Shown in pieces: positions 23,237 to 33,466 of a stretch of DNA of 42,934 nt. Position numbers and translations under genes: made by a program. The notes under the pieces were generated by a model. It was not told the DNA's origin and searched no databases. It saw nothing but the letters and a program-made list of their open reading frames with translations. The stretch is from NCBI GenBank assembly GCA_009602725.1, contig WELB01000016.1, positions 311,427 through 354,360 of the forward strand. Direction: 5' to 3'. The number at the start of each line of letters is the position of its first letter. Position 1 is the stretch's first letter. The DNA is from Spirogloea muscicola (lineage: Eukaryota > Streptophyta > Zygnematophyceae > Spirogloeales > Spirogloeaceae).

Positions 23237-24452
23237 CTACAAAGAGCCGCGTTGCAGCTCAAGCTGCTTAATTCGTTGAATCTGCTTGCCAGGGTTCAGC
23301 CCCTTGGGGCACGTCTTGGCACAATTCATAATAGTGTGGCAGCGGTATAGCTTGTACTCGTCATTGATTGCCTCCAGCCTCTCTCGTGTAAACTGGTCAC
23401 GACTGTCGGCAATCCATCTGCATCGCAAGCAGCACAACACAAGAGCGCGGTCATCGGAGACTTGGCTTGTTGACCTGCCTTGACCTCTAGCGTGAAGCAC
23501 CTGGAAAGATCTCCAAGCATACAGCAATTCCCAACATGAGCAGCTCAGCGCTTTCAGTTGTCAATAACAGCCTCCATAGAAAGAGCAACAGTACCTATGG
23601 GCATGAAGCAGTGCTGCCGGGCCAAGGTACTTCTCTGGATTCCACCAATAGCTTGGGCAGGCAGTGCTGCAACAGGCACACAGGATGCACTCGTACATGC
23701 CATCAAGCTTGGTACGGTCCTTCTTGCTCTGCAGGTGCTCCTTTTGGTTCGGCGCGGGGGTCTTGGTCTTCAGCCAGGGCTCAATGGACTTGTACTGCGC
23801 GTAGAAGTTGGTCATATCCACAACCAGGTCCTTGACAACAAACATGTGGGGCAGCGGCGTGACTGGCGTCGGCAGGGGCGAGGTGTCTGTGACCTGCGAC
23901 AGCGGAAAGCATCCCACAAGTCAGAGAACGAGTGAGAGGCTATCTTGCCTAGCGTCACCAACAGAAAGCTGTGGCAGGACAGGAGGGCTACCGTGGAGTT
24001 GGCAGCCATAGTGTGCTCTGAGCAGATATACCGACGCAACCCGTAGCATCCAGGCGGGCGGGGCGGACCTTGGTGAGGCAGGCGAGGCCATTGGAGCCGT
24101 TGATGTTCATGGCGCAGGAGCCGCAGATGCCCTCGCGGCAGGAGCGGCGGAACGTCAGCCCGGGGTCCTGCTCGTTCTTGATCTTGAGCAGCACGTCCAG
24201 CATCATGGGCCCGCAGTCGTTCACGTCCACCGTGTACGTCTGCATGCGCGGCTTGTCGCTGTGGTCCGGGTCCCAGCGGTAGATGGCGAATTGCTTCGGC
24301 TTGGGGCCCTTGCTGGACGCCGTCGCCGGCGGCTCGGGCCGCTCCTCCGACGCCGAGCCTGACCCGGGGCCCACGCCGCGCCCGGGCCCCGTCCGGGCCT
24401 CCTCCGTTGCCGCGTGCGCCGNGGCGACTGGGCCGCGCCTCAGCGCCAGCAT
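23237..24452 (-). CDS. SDH2: Succinate dehydrogenase iron-sulfur subunit (complex II, SDH2/SdhB)
   Basis: Carries electrons from the FAD subunit SDH1 to ubiquinone at the inner mitochondrial membrane. Three exons close in phase (287 residues): 24452-24069, 23893-23595, 23417-23237. The N-terminus ([10 protein letters not shown]...) is a plausible mitochondrial presequence. The 2Fe-2S site is CREGICGSC with a later Cys (Cys105, 110, 113, 125). The 4Fe-4S/3Fe-4S sites are [12 protein letters not shown] at about 197-208 and [14 protein letters not shown] near the C-terminus. The block [20 protein letters not shown] is typical of plants and fungi. One N at 24422 leaves residue 11 undefined. An upstream GTG in frame is ignored in favour of the ATG. 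A CGG run lies in the presumed 5' UTR and hairpin repeats lie upstream of it. Confidence 0.97.
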
Positions 24453-24581
24453 CGCTGCAGCTGGCGAAGGTCCTGCCGCCTGCGCTGGCACACCCGCGCC
24501 CGCGAGCGAGCGCAGCAGACGCCGCCCACCAAGTCCTTGGGCTTGCCGCGGAGAGATACGCCCAGGTTAACCGCAAACGAA

Positions 24582-24582
<1 letters not shown>

Positions 24583-24613
<31 letters not shown>
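24583..24613. repeat. (CGG)n microsatellite upstream of SDH2
   Basis: About ten GGC/CGG units lie 131 bases upstream of the SDH2 ATG, probably in the 5' UTR or core promoter. The length is likely to vary among isolates. Confidence 0.85.
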
Positions 24614-24614
<1 letters not shown>

Positions 24615-24699
24615 GCCGGGCACGGGAAGCGGAGGCGGCGGCGGGAGTGGTCGCCTGCGTGTCAGGGCGACGCCAGAGAAGCCTTGTGATTTTTTCCAG

Positions 24700-25310
24700 A
24701 GGCCACAGTCATTCTTTTGTGGGCCAGCCATTTACAGCACACCACCTTTGGAAGCGCTGCTTCTTCCTTCTTTCGCAGATGGGCCTCTGGAGAGGGCCGA
24801 CGTGGAGCCCCGCTTGGGAGCGCGTCGGCGAGCCCCTCACCTTTTCGAGCTGGCCTTTTCACAGCTCATTTCTTTCACAGCCATCTATGTAAGAAGCTTC
24901 TCCTCATTTATTTCCTTGGGGCTTGGCCTCCTCCGAAGCTCGGTGGCTCGGCTTCCCTTCTGCGGTTTACGCGGCGAGCGGTGGCCCGACGGTCGGGGGC
25001 CGGCAGAGTGAGCAGCCACAGTCGGGGGCTCGCTGGCTCAGGTGGTGTACACCTCGTGCATCATCACCAACATGATCACTGAGTGACTACGATAGCAGCC
25101 AGTTGTTCTTGTTTGTTTCCTTCATACTCCGTTGTTCATCTCAGCAGTTTCCTCTTCAAACTGGTGAACCTCGTCTACCTCCTCCTTGGCACTCCAACTC
25201 CTTCAGACCTTGTCCATTCTTTTGGGCTGGCCTCTCCCAGCCACCAGTTAATCTGGCCGCGCTTGCTTTCCTTGGGCTGGCCTCCTTTCACAGCCACTGC
25301 ATTCTCTTTG
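24700..25310 (+). repeat. Hairpin-repeat cluster B
   Basis: Four degenerate units lie upstream of SDH2. Near 24707 a unit with GTGGGCCAGCCATTTACAGC and TTTGGAAGCGCTGCTTCTTC matches 8905-8965. Others are near 24846 (GAGCTGGCCTTTTCACAGCTC), at 25207-25265, and near 25275. The 25207 unit is nearly identical to 32399-32457. No coding region is credible. Confidence 0.82.
25207..25265 (+). repeat. Hairpin unit nearly identical to 32399-32457
   Basis: CCTTGTCCATTCTTTTGGGC, then TGGCCTCTCCCAGCCACCAG, then TTAATCTGGCCGCGCTTGC. The same order and almost the same bases occur at 32399-32457, 7.2 kb away. This is the best-conserved pair of the short unit in the window. Confidence 0.9.
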
Positions 25311-25774
25311 AAGTCACACGTTCTCTGCCACACCAGCTCAAACCATCCTACTGCCCTCCAGATGGCACAGGGGTAACGCAGAAGAGCTCTTTCAACCCAC
25401 ATGTGCAGCCGGCCCATCTTAGCTTCGGGCTTACCGCATGGTGAGACTTCACACTGGCAGTGGTTAGCAGTCTCTAACAACCGCCGCTCTTCACAACCCA
25501 CTCACAGCTGCTCCACCTCGACGCCAGCAACTCGCTTCAGGCAAGTCGCCAGGTTCATACCTTGCAGAGTGTGCGGGGAGCCCACAGTGATAATCCTCCC
25601 CTCTTTCCTCTCTCTGCTTTCTTTCCCCGCTGCCTTTCCCAGCTGCTGGCGCACATTGCCCACCATTGCTTTCTAGAAACGCCCACTCAGGACGCCCACT
25701 CACTCTCTACTCAGAACTCACTAGATCCCAGGTTAAGCCTTACTGCTCCCGCATGGCGCCCTGCACACAACGTC
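25311..25774. other. Spacer between cluster B and the next minus-strand gene
   Basis: Pyrimidine-rich on the + strand, with no hairpin core and no convincing coding sequence on either strand. It is 3' to the unrecognised gene at 25775. Confidence 0.5.
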
Positions 25775-26353
25775 CTAGTAATTCCGGATGAGTACCCAGT
25801 AAAAAGCACCAATTGCAAACTGCCCTCCAAGCATTTGTTTGGATCCCTTCGCCTCTTGAGTGCTCTGCATCTGCCAATGAGCAGCACACAGGCGAAGCAG
25901 TCTTGCTAGAGTGCTAATGTCACTCTTTATTCTGTGTTGAGGCAGGCTGGCGCTTGGAGGCCGTGCTAGAGCCCAAGATACACTCTTAGCATGCTTGGGG
26001 AACTTGGCCTCACATTGGCACCAGCTCAGCCGCGGGCTGCGGCAAGGCCCTGTGTCTGCTGCATCTGCCACCTGGCACATGACCTTCTTGTGGTAATTGC
26101 CACCAATATTGTCATTGAACACAAGCTTTTCAATGCACAGCGGTAATTGTACGACTGCATCCGCATCAGCTTCAGTGACATTCTTAATGTTTGTCTGAGT
26201 TTAGTTGAGCAGAGGAGCTGCACTGACCCGCCTCTTGAGGGTTGACAAGTAATTGACAATATCCAAATGCGGCTGAAGAAGGAGAGAGGCCAAGGAAATG
26301 GCTGCCTCGGCCTTGTGCTCAAGCCACGGGTCCTGGAGAGTGCTAAGGAGCAT
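25775..26353 (-). CDS. Unrecognised helical (HEAT/ARM-like?) protein, C-terminal exons
   Basis: Three consecutive minus-strand exons are each a multiple of three and join in phase 0. They are 26353-26228 (MLLSTLQDPWLEHKAEAAIS..., 42 codons), 26194-26072 (TNIKNVTEADADAVVQLPLC..., 41 codons) and 25870-25775 (MQSTQEAKGSKQMLGGQFAI..., ending in a stop). The first is rich in Leu/Ala helices of the kind seen in HEAT or armadillo repeats; this is a visual impression only. The acceptor before 26353 has a poor pyrimidine tract and an in-frame TAG, so that ATG might instead be the start. Possible upstream coding (VLQILEKMEASEARKE, from 26551) is weaker. Not recognised, and could be a decayed gene. Confidence 0.4.
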
Positions 26354-26692
26354 CTACACACCTCGTCCTTGCCGTCCACATTGCCTGACACCCTGCTTCC
26401 TAGAGCGCCACAGTAATATTACAGGCTGCCAAGCTGTGGTAGCAGCTAAGTAAGGCGTGACATGCGTCACGTCTGTGACATTCCTCTCTTGTCAAGGAAC
26501 ATTTGGAGACGGCTCTTTCCTTGCTTCACTAGCCTCCATCTTCTCCAAAATCTGAAGGACGAGGCCGGTGGTGATGCGGCATTAGGGAGTCTTGCTAGCT
26601 GGTATACTTGAGCAGTTTCAGAAGCAAGCAAGAGTATGATGATACAGAGCCCATCAAAGGTAGCTCATCATTTCAAAGGTACATCAGACAGG

Positions 26693-29600
26693 TCAAAATG
26701 CAATGACATAGATATGGCATAACTGCGAGGAAGAAGATCTCACAGGGTCATGCTGCTGGATGATCAAGACCGAGGAGTGAATGTCGCGAGAAGTAAGAGC
26801 GTCTCCTATTGGACCCAAGCCAGTTGTGTCGTCCACAAAGTGAGCTCCCCGGCTGCTTGGTGTCCGCGACATGGCAAGCGCAGCAATTAAACGTCCAGGT
26901 CGGCGTCCACGACCACATATGATGAGGTCGTATGCTCCAGATCTGGCAATCTCGAGCACCTCTTCAATGGGGGCCTCCACTTGTCGTCTCTGCAAATTAA
27001 CCCGATGCCAGTAAGACATTCATTCTGCAATACTGCACATGCCAGCTTCTACGTGTAACAGCCTAAGTAGACATAACTGCACAGGACACCTTACCTCGAA
27101 CGAAACCAGGCTGCCAGGCTCAGACTCGTGGTCTCTCTCTTTCTGAAGTCCTCCCGGTGCTGGAGAGGGTCTATCAGTGGAAATTGCATCGTCTAAGGAG
27201 GATAAGGCCAGCTCATCCATCTGCTGTTCATGATCCAGCTCAATCTGTGCAAACAATGACAGGATCATTACACAGCTAGTAAGAAACACTTGCACATAGT
27301 CCATGGAGCTTATTTCTTTCATTCGAAGCAGGGACAATCAGTCCCAGAAGCTTGGCTCTTACGAAAAGCTCGTAGACTTGCATCTCTGTTTGTGGGACAA
27401 TGAGTGCCACAGAGAAGCTAGTAACCGTCTGTCTGGTCCTTTTTCCTGTAATGCAGGGACACATAGAAAGTGCTGGCAAGAAGAGTCAGTCAATTTACCT
27501 CGTCAGCTGGCATGACAAACGATCCATGCACTCCTCTTGTGATCTTGGGTTCGTCCTCTTTCTCTTCAGAAATCGCTACTGCTGGAACGACTCTTTCAAC
27601 TCTAACAGGTGGCCTCAGTAGGGGTACTGTGGAAGCTGGTGAAGCCCTGAATTGTATGACGTGAGTCGACACTCCAGGGTGCTCAGCCATTCTCCGTCCA
27701 ATAACCAAAGCTTCCCTGTCATCTGGGCCTCCAAAGAAGAGGACAAGGACCTGCGGTGACATCTCTCACAACTCAGCAGAGTGGCTAGGTAACCTTAAAC
27801 ATTGACATGAGTTGGAATCTTGGCCATCACGGCTTTCTGTATCGCAAAATTTGACCACCTTCTACCAGATTTTGGTGCAATTCATTGCAGCCAAGATGCT
27901 GAGAGCTGCTCTGGTAGCTCCGGTGGTCTCCTGATTGTTACGTTCTTATCTTTCTTGTAGCGAGGCTTCTTGTACCTTCTTAGCAACCCTGGCAGGCTGC
28001 AATTGGGCCGATCCGCCAAAGTTACGGTCCACCAAGATGCCCACAGAGCAAGGGGCATGATGTAAGACCTTCTGATTCACTCCTTGAAAGCCAGGATGAA
28101 TGGTCTCCAGTTGCCCATCCATCCGCTGGAGACATACAGCAATTGAAAAAAAAGCAGCTGTTTAATTTAGCCGGCTAGTCATCACAAGCTCAATCAACGC
28201 TTTACATATCTTGCACTTCAAGAGGTCCCCTCCAAAGGGTACTCCACGGACAAATGAAAGCCAATGATACTTACTAGTAGTATGCATGACTCACATATCT
28301 GGGGCTGGGTCGAGGAATACAGGTACTGAAGACAGCTAATGTGCTAACAGCTACTTCAATAAGCAACATCTCCCTGATGGCCGCTGCTCAAGTTGGCTAA
28401 CCTTCTAGGCTATGCGCGAACAAATGCAACATGCTAAAGCGAACGCACAGGATACCTGGTACTTATGATAGGGCAAAATTATCAGAGAAACGCGTTTGTC
28501 ATTTGCTGTTGTGCAGATATCCTCGTGCATGTTGCCAAAGCCAGATATAGCAGTCATTGGTCTCACGGTCACTCTGCTCAGTTGAGCATAGGCCTGGAAA
28601 GCAAGCCCCACGTGGTCCCTGCCCTCCTGCTCCTTGTTCCAGAAAGGCCGACCCTCTTTCCGAACTCTGGAGACCTGCACCAGAAATCGGATTGGCAAGC
28701 CGCTGCTTCTAAGACGAAGTTGCTAGCCAAGGGGAGACAACATGGAGAGCACCCTTCAACAAGAACCTGGCAGTCAAGGTAAGTTGGTGGGAATGAAGAG
28801 CCACGATGAAAAAGAAGCACACACCATCATGATGGTGGAAGACCTCTCCGAAAATTCCACGAGGTGCAGTAGGTAGACTCGCACAGGCCTTTTGCGGCTG
28901 CTGCCACGCGTCACCTCCGTCAGATTGACCAATGCTGGCACGTTCTTCATGCCATGCAAGCACAGCAGCATTCTGAGCTCGTCCTTGACCCCCTTCTCGA
29001 CCTCCACCTCCTCCACCTTGGTTGCCAACTTGGGCTTGGGATCTCTTGCAGGCTCGTACAACCACATCACCAGTGGAGTCGTCATAAAGGTTGTAACCAG
29101 GGCCATGATAACCATAATAGTGAAGATCTCCTCTGTTAGAATCTGCAGGCACCAGAGAGCAATGCCACTCAGAAACATAAGAGCTGCTTTATACAAGACA
29201 AGGACAGTAACTGCACCAGAATACAGTACTTGTTCATAGATGAAAATCATGCAGGGCATCAAAATACTACTAACTTCCTTCTACGGAACTCAAATGTACG
29301 AGTGCTGTCCATCCAGATTAATGTCACAGTAACAGGACTATGTTCAGCTACCAGAAGGAGCAACAACCTTTCTTTGCAAACCAATGTTGAGCACAATGAG
29401 CTCAACAAGACCCTTGGTGTTCATGAGCACCCCCAGTACAAAGGACATCTTCCATGTCATGTGATTCAATCGAGCAGCCAGTAGTGTGCCAAGTATTTTT
29501 CCACAGCAAGCAAAAGCGATAACCATGAAGACCAAGCCAATCGACTTTCCCCCATGTATGGACTGAAGATTGACATATTGACCACCTTCATGTCAGCACG

Positions 29601-31515
29601 CCTGGCAGTCTGCTTGGCAAGTCCGCATCAGTGGGCACATGAATCAAGTCATGAGAAATTTTCCATTTCGTGGGAGCAGGCTGATTCCTTCTTGGTGCGC
29701 ACCAAGAAAGAGCGAGGATACATTTCCATCAAGCAGCTTACAATGAAAGACAGTCCTGCAAGCATGTGGTGCCATACCTGGAGCTTGGTATTCAAGCCAC
29801 TGGATGCAAAATAAAGAGGCAAGAAGAGAATGCTGTTGAAGTCTTCAATCTTCTCAATGATAATCTGAGCAAACGGACCATCTTTGGGTATGATGAGGCC
29901 AAAGACAAAAGCTCCAAAAATGGAATGGATACCAATAACATCCGTGGAGAATGAGGCAACGAGGACTCCACAAAGAGTGAGCACCACAAATATCTCTCTT
30001 ATGGGTTCATTGTCCTGTGATTGCCTAGCAATCCAGTTCATGATTGGTTTCACAGCAAAGAACATGACAAGGACAAAGCCAACTCCCAAAAGTAGGACAT
30101 ATGCTGCCACTGCTGGGCTCTTGTTGGTATTTGATAAGGCAATTGCAAGTGCTGCAGAGCAACATTGCCAGAATTGTGTCACTTGCCGCGAAGCAAGAAA
30201 TGTAGGCTGCCATAGTTGAGCACTGTGCATCTTCCCGACACTGTCAACCAATCTAAGAAGCATGGAAATCAGCTGAAGGAACAACACATCACATATATTG
30301 GCTTGGACATGTAATGCAGCACTTGGTAGCCACAGCCTTGTAAGCAGACCCTGCCTCAGAGCTAGCAGCCTGCGGAGGGAAGGTGACTGACCTAGCAAGA
30401 TCCATGCAGCTACATCATTTACGGCGGCAGCGCTCATGGCCATCTGGCCGACATCGGTAGTGAGAAGCTTGCGCTCAGCCAGGATACGGGCCAGAACAGG
30501 AAACGCAGTGATGGACATTGCCACTCCCATGAAAACGAGAAAAGGGGCGAGTTTGGCATGAGGAGCGAGGACGGCCCTGAGGACAAAGCTTGCCCCAATG
30601 CCAGCCGCAAACGGGACAGTGATACCAGCAGCTGCTATGGAAAGGGCCTCCTTGCCAGTCCGCTTGAGGGAGCGGAGGTCCAGCTCAAGGCCGACCAGGA
30701 AGAGGAAGAATATCAGGCCCAGAGATGCGAAGGTGTTGAGAACGGTGAGGCTCGGGGGGGGGAAGATGTTCTTTGTGAAGCCTGGCACATAACCAAGTGC
30801 AGAAGGCCCCAGCAAGATACCTCCCTGATGGCCACAGACATTTGAACACAGTGAGCTCTCCAGCAGTGGTAGTCCATATAGATGTCTGGCTTCTGCCACT
30901 AAAGCCACTAAATGCCACACTGATTTAGTCGTCTTTGTATGCAATCCATTTCCATATGGAGACATATCTGCATTCCCATGGTTGTACTGCCCAATAGTGT
31001 AGAGCTGATGTAGTCTAGAGCAGTGAGGCTCGTGCAATGCAAGACGAGAGCACGTACTAGCAGTGCTAGCAGTATGGCAATGTGCACATCCAAACAAGCA
31101 CATCATGCTCTATGGCCTGCCTACTAGGTTCTGTGACATGACTTCCGTGCACCTTGGTAGGTAAATTGCACCCAGCAGATGCTGCGTAATTACTCACACT
31201 GATCACAGTTGGGCGAAGCACGGCGGCATAGCACGTGCGGCACTGACATTGCCAGGAAGGATCAGGGTAGGTGATGACAACGTTGGTATTGGACAATAAG
31301 GGTGTTTTCAAGACCAGGAGGGAACTCACAATGATCTCAGCGACCACTCGAGGCTGGCGAAGGGGCTTGAGAAACAGGGCCAGAACTCGGGACACGAAGA
31401 GGATGAGGCAAATCTGGACAATAAGAAGAGGCAGTGCGAAATGGACGGGGTTGTCCCCCGACAGCGCGCCATTGGACGTGGCCTTCCACGGCGCTGGGCA
31501 TGTCTGGTTCGCCAT
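26693..31515 (-). CDS. CHX-type cation/H+ antiporter (CPA2 family)
   Basis: Monovalent cation (K+/Na+)/proton exchanger of the plant CHX type, an integral membrane protein of endomembranes or plasma membrane. Ten exons close in phase (857 residues): 31515-31330, 30824-30392, 30151-29778, 29562-29368, 29142-28825, 28674-28456, 28125-27976, 27750-27499, 27244-27095, 26989-26693. Membrane-domain blocks: [78 protein letters not shown] (the Asn-Asp pair is conserved in CHX), [44 protein letters not shown]. The long soluble C-terminus has the CHX hallmarks [51 protein letters not shown] and [20 protein letters not shown]. The last exon reads through a possible donor at 26743 to TGA at 26693; a further exon is possible. 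Confidence 0.95.
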
Positions 31516-32110
31516 GGCGCCAACGAGACTGGCCCGCTCAGAGCACGTCGGAGGGCAGTGGCCGGCCGAGGCGCCGCGGGAGAAGGGGGCTGAGTGGCGG
31601 CACAACAAAAACGGCTGCAGGAACGTGCCGACGGGGCAACGGCTCACACGGCGCCGTCAGCGACGCGCAGCGCGCACCAGCGCTTGCGTCGCCGCCGTCG
31701 CCGCCGCGCCGGGCGCGCCGGGCGCGGCCCGCAAAGGCGGCGAGGGTCGGCGGCAGGAGGTGCGGAGAGCAGGACGGACGGACTGTCGATCCGGGGGGGG
31801 GGGTGGGAGGAAGCCACCGGTCCCGACCGACAAGTCAAGCGCGAAGATGTCGGCGACGGCGCGAGCGGGGACTCGCTCGCTCGCCCGCTCGCTTGGGAAG
31901 TGGCCAGCGACTAGCGGCAGTCGTGGGCGTCTGCGCCTGCGTGGCGCTAGCGGGCCGGCTGACGGGCTGCTGCCGGCTCGGTAACTTCCCGGTAAGACAA
32001 CCCCTGCCCTCGCATCCCGCCACCCCTTTGGCCAGCTTCGTTTGGTTGGCGTCCCCATGGGAGGCGGCAAGCGGGCTCCTCATGGAGCCCTCACGTCGTC
32101 CTCACCCACA
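31516..32110 (-). promoter_or_regulatory. GC-rich upstream region of the CHX gene
   Basis: About 590 bases at very high GC, including a run of eleven G at 31793-31803. It lies between the CHX ATG and the inverted-repeat element and presumably holds the 5' UTR and promoter. Long + strand open frames here are GC-bias artefacts. No TATA box or defined motif was found. Confidence 0.5.
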
Positions 32111-32284
32111 GAAGAAGTGGCTCTCCCAATGGGGGCAAGGGCTGTGAGAAGCCAGCCCGAAAAGAATTGACAAGGTTCGAAGGGGCCAAATTACGAGCTA
32201 AGCAGCGACTACGGGGCCCAAAGAGGCTATGGCAGAACGGGGGAAGATGGACCACTCAGTAGTTACGAGTGAGGAGCCTCAAAC
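32111..32284 (-). repeat. Long repeat module, reverse copy 5 (left terminal repeat)
   Basis: Full reverse copy, including AAGGTTCGAAGGGGC, GCTAAGCAGCGACTACGGGG and TAGTTACGAGTGAGGAGCC. It is less diverged from the + copies than the reverse copy at 10180. Confidence 0.9.
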
Positions 32285-32398
32285 CGACAGCTTCCGGAAG
32301 AAAGGCCTCGTAACTTCTGAGACCGAGCTATGCCGTGAAGGTGGCCGAACAGAAGAAGTTGCACAAGCACAAGGACCACCCGGAGGGTGATACCTTTT

Positions 32399-32457
32399 AC
32401 CTTGTCCATTCTTTTGGGCTGGCCTCTCCCAGCCACCAGTTAATCTGGCCGCGCTTG
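32399..32457 (+). repeat. Hairpin unit nearly identical to 25207-25265
   Basis: Carries the hairpin core and the CCACCAGTTAATCTGGCCGC tail, matching the cluster B unit almost base for base. Confidence 0.9.
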
Positions 32458-32687
32458 CCTTTTACCCCCTGGCCATGGACATTCACGGGTGTTACGGGGG
32501 TCGGTGGTCCTCGTTACTTCCGCTGCTGGCATCTCAAGATGACCAGCGGCGCCGGGAACAGGGTGCAGCACTTCCTGGAGGCTCGGTGCCTTTGGGTCTT
32601 GTGTCCTGCTACCGCATGCGATTGTCTATGTCCCTCCAGCGCTCCCAAGCGCTTGCTTTGCACCCGTCGCGCCGGTCGCGCCCTTGG

Positions 32688-32825
32688 AGCAGCCTCTGGC
32701 TTGCGCAGCGGGGTTGCTCTTCCTCCCCTCATTCCTACTGCCGACCCGGGGGTCCTGAGAGCGCCCTGTCTGCCTAGCCTGTGGCTCCGTCAAGAACACC
32801 TGTATGCATCTGGCTGGCTTTCTGG
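32688..32825 (+). repeat. Module shared with 11539-11688 (reverse)
   Basis: Same blocks in the same order as cluster A read on its minus strand (see 11539-11688). It is missing the GCTCATCTGACT segment, consistent with a small deletion in this copy. Confidence 0.85.
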
Positions 32826-33057
32826 CTCTGGCCAGGGGACCCACTTCCAGGAGCCTAGCTTCTCTGACCTGAGGCTGCTTAGCAGGCGTTTCTGAGTAAT
32901 ACGTAACTGCTTTGTTTCTTGTTGTGCTTGTTTCTCTTAGCGCTTCCCATGGCCCCCTTCTCGTACTTTGTTCCTTCTCTTTTGGGCTGGCTTTTCCAGC
33001 CCCTATCCTCAATGGGGCGAGCCCTTGGAGATAGTTTTCCGGCAGCTAGTCTGTCGG

Positions 33058-33234
33058 ATTTGAGGCTCCTCACTCGTAAGTACTGAGTGGTCCATCCTCC
33101 CCCGTTCTGCCATAGCCTCTTCAGGCCCCGAAGTCGCTGCTTAGCTCGTACTTTGGCCCTTTCGAACCTTGTCAATTCTTTTCGGGCTGGCTTCTCACAG
33201 CCCTTGCCCCCGTTGGGAGAGCCACTTCTTCTTC
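33058..33234 (+). repeat. Long repeat module, copy 6 (right terminal repeat)
   Basis: Full forward copy, closest to copy 2 at 8155-8330. It ends about 230 bases upstream of the HMG-CoA synthase ATG. Confidence 0.9.
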
Positions 33235-33466
33235 TTTCTTTCACAGCCGCTCTTTCAGTATCAGCAGCCGCTGCCTTCCGTTTCTTAGGCCAGCTTCTCG
33301 CCCCTCGCTCCCGCCGCTCCCCGCCGCCGCCGCCATGGTGGCCTCCTGACCCGCCCTGGTGCCCGAGCGGGCTGCGGCTCGGCGGCCGTCGCAGCACCAT
33401 TGTGCGCGCCCTCCTTCTGCTCGCAGTGTTCTCCGGCCCCCCCGGGACTCCACTGCAGGCGAGGCC

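Larger units (their letters stand above)
32111..33234. mobile_element. Cluster C: 1.1 kb element with 170-base terminal inverted repeats
   Basis: The two ends (32111-32284 reverse, 33058-33234 forward) are inverted copies of the long repeat module. Both begin at the outside with GAAGAAGTGGCTCTCCCAA and end inside with CTCACTCGTAA. The 770-base centre holds a hairpin unit (32399-32457), a module shared with cluster A (32688-32825) and another hairpin near 32985. There is no transposase-like frame and I see no clear target-site duplication. This looks like a non-autonomous foldback or MITE-like element, but nested independent insertions would look similar. Confidence 0.6.

Noticed and set aside
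24453-24576. Upstream extension of SDH2 in frame with a GTG at 24491
   Set aside because: An ATG at 24452 gives a normal presequence. A GTG start is not expected in a nuclear gene.
31271-31984. 237-codon + strand open frame opposite the CHX start
   Set aside because: It overlaps the conserved CHX first exon on the other strand. The GC-rich Arg/Ala composition and lack of family features mark it as a shadow.
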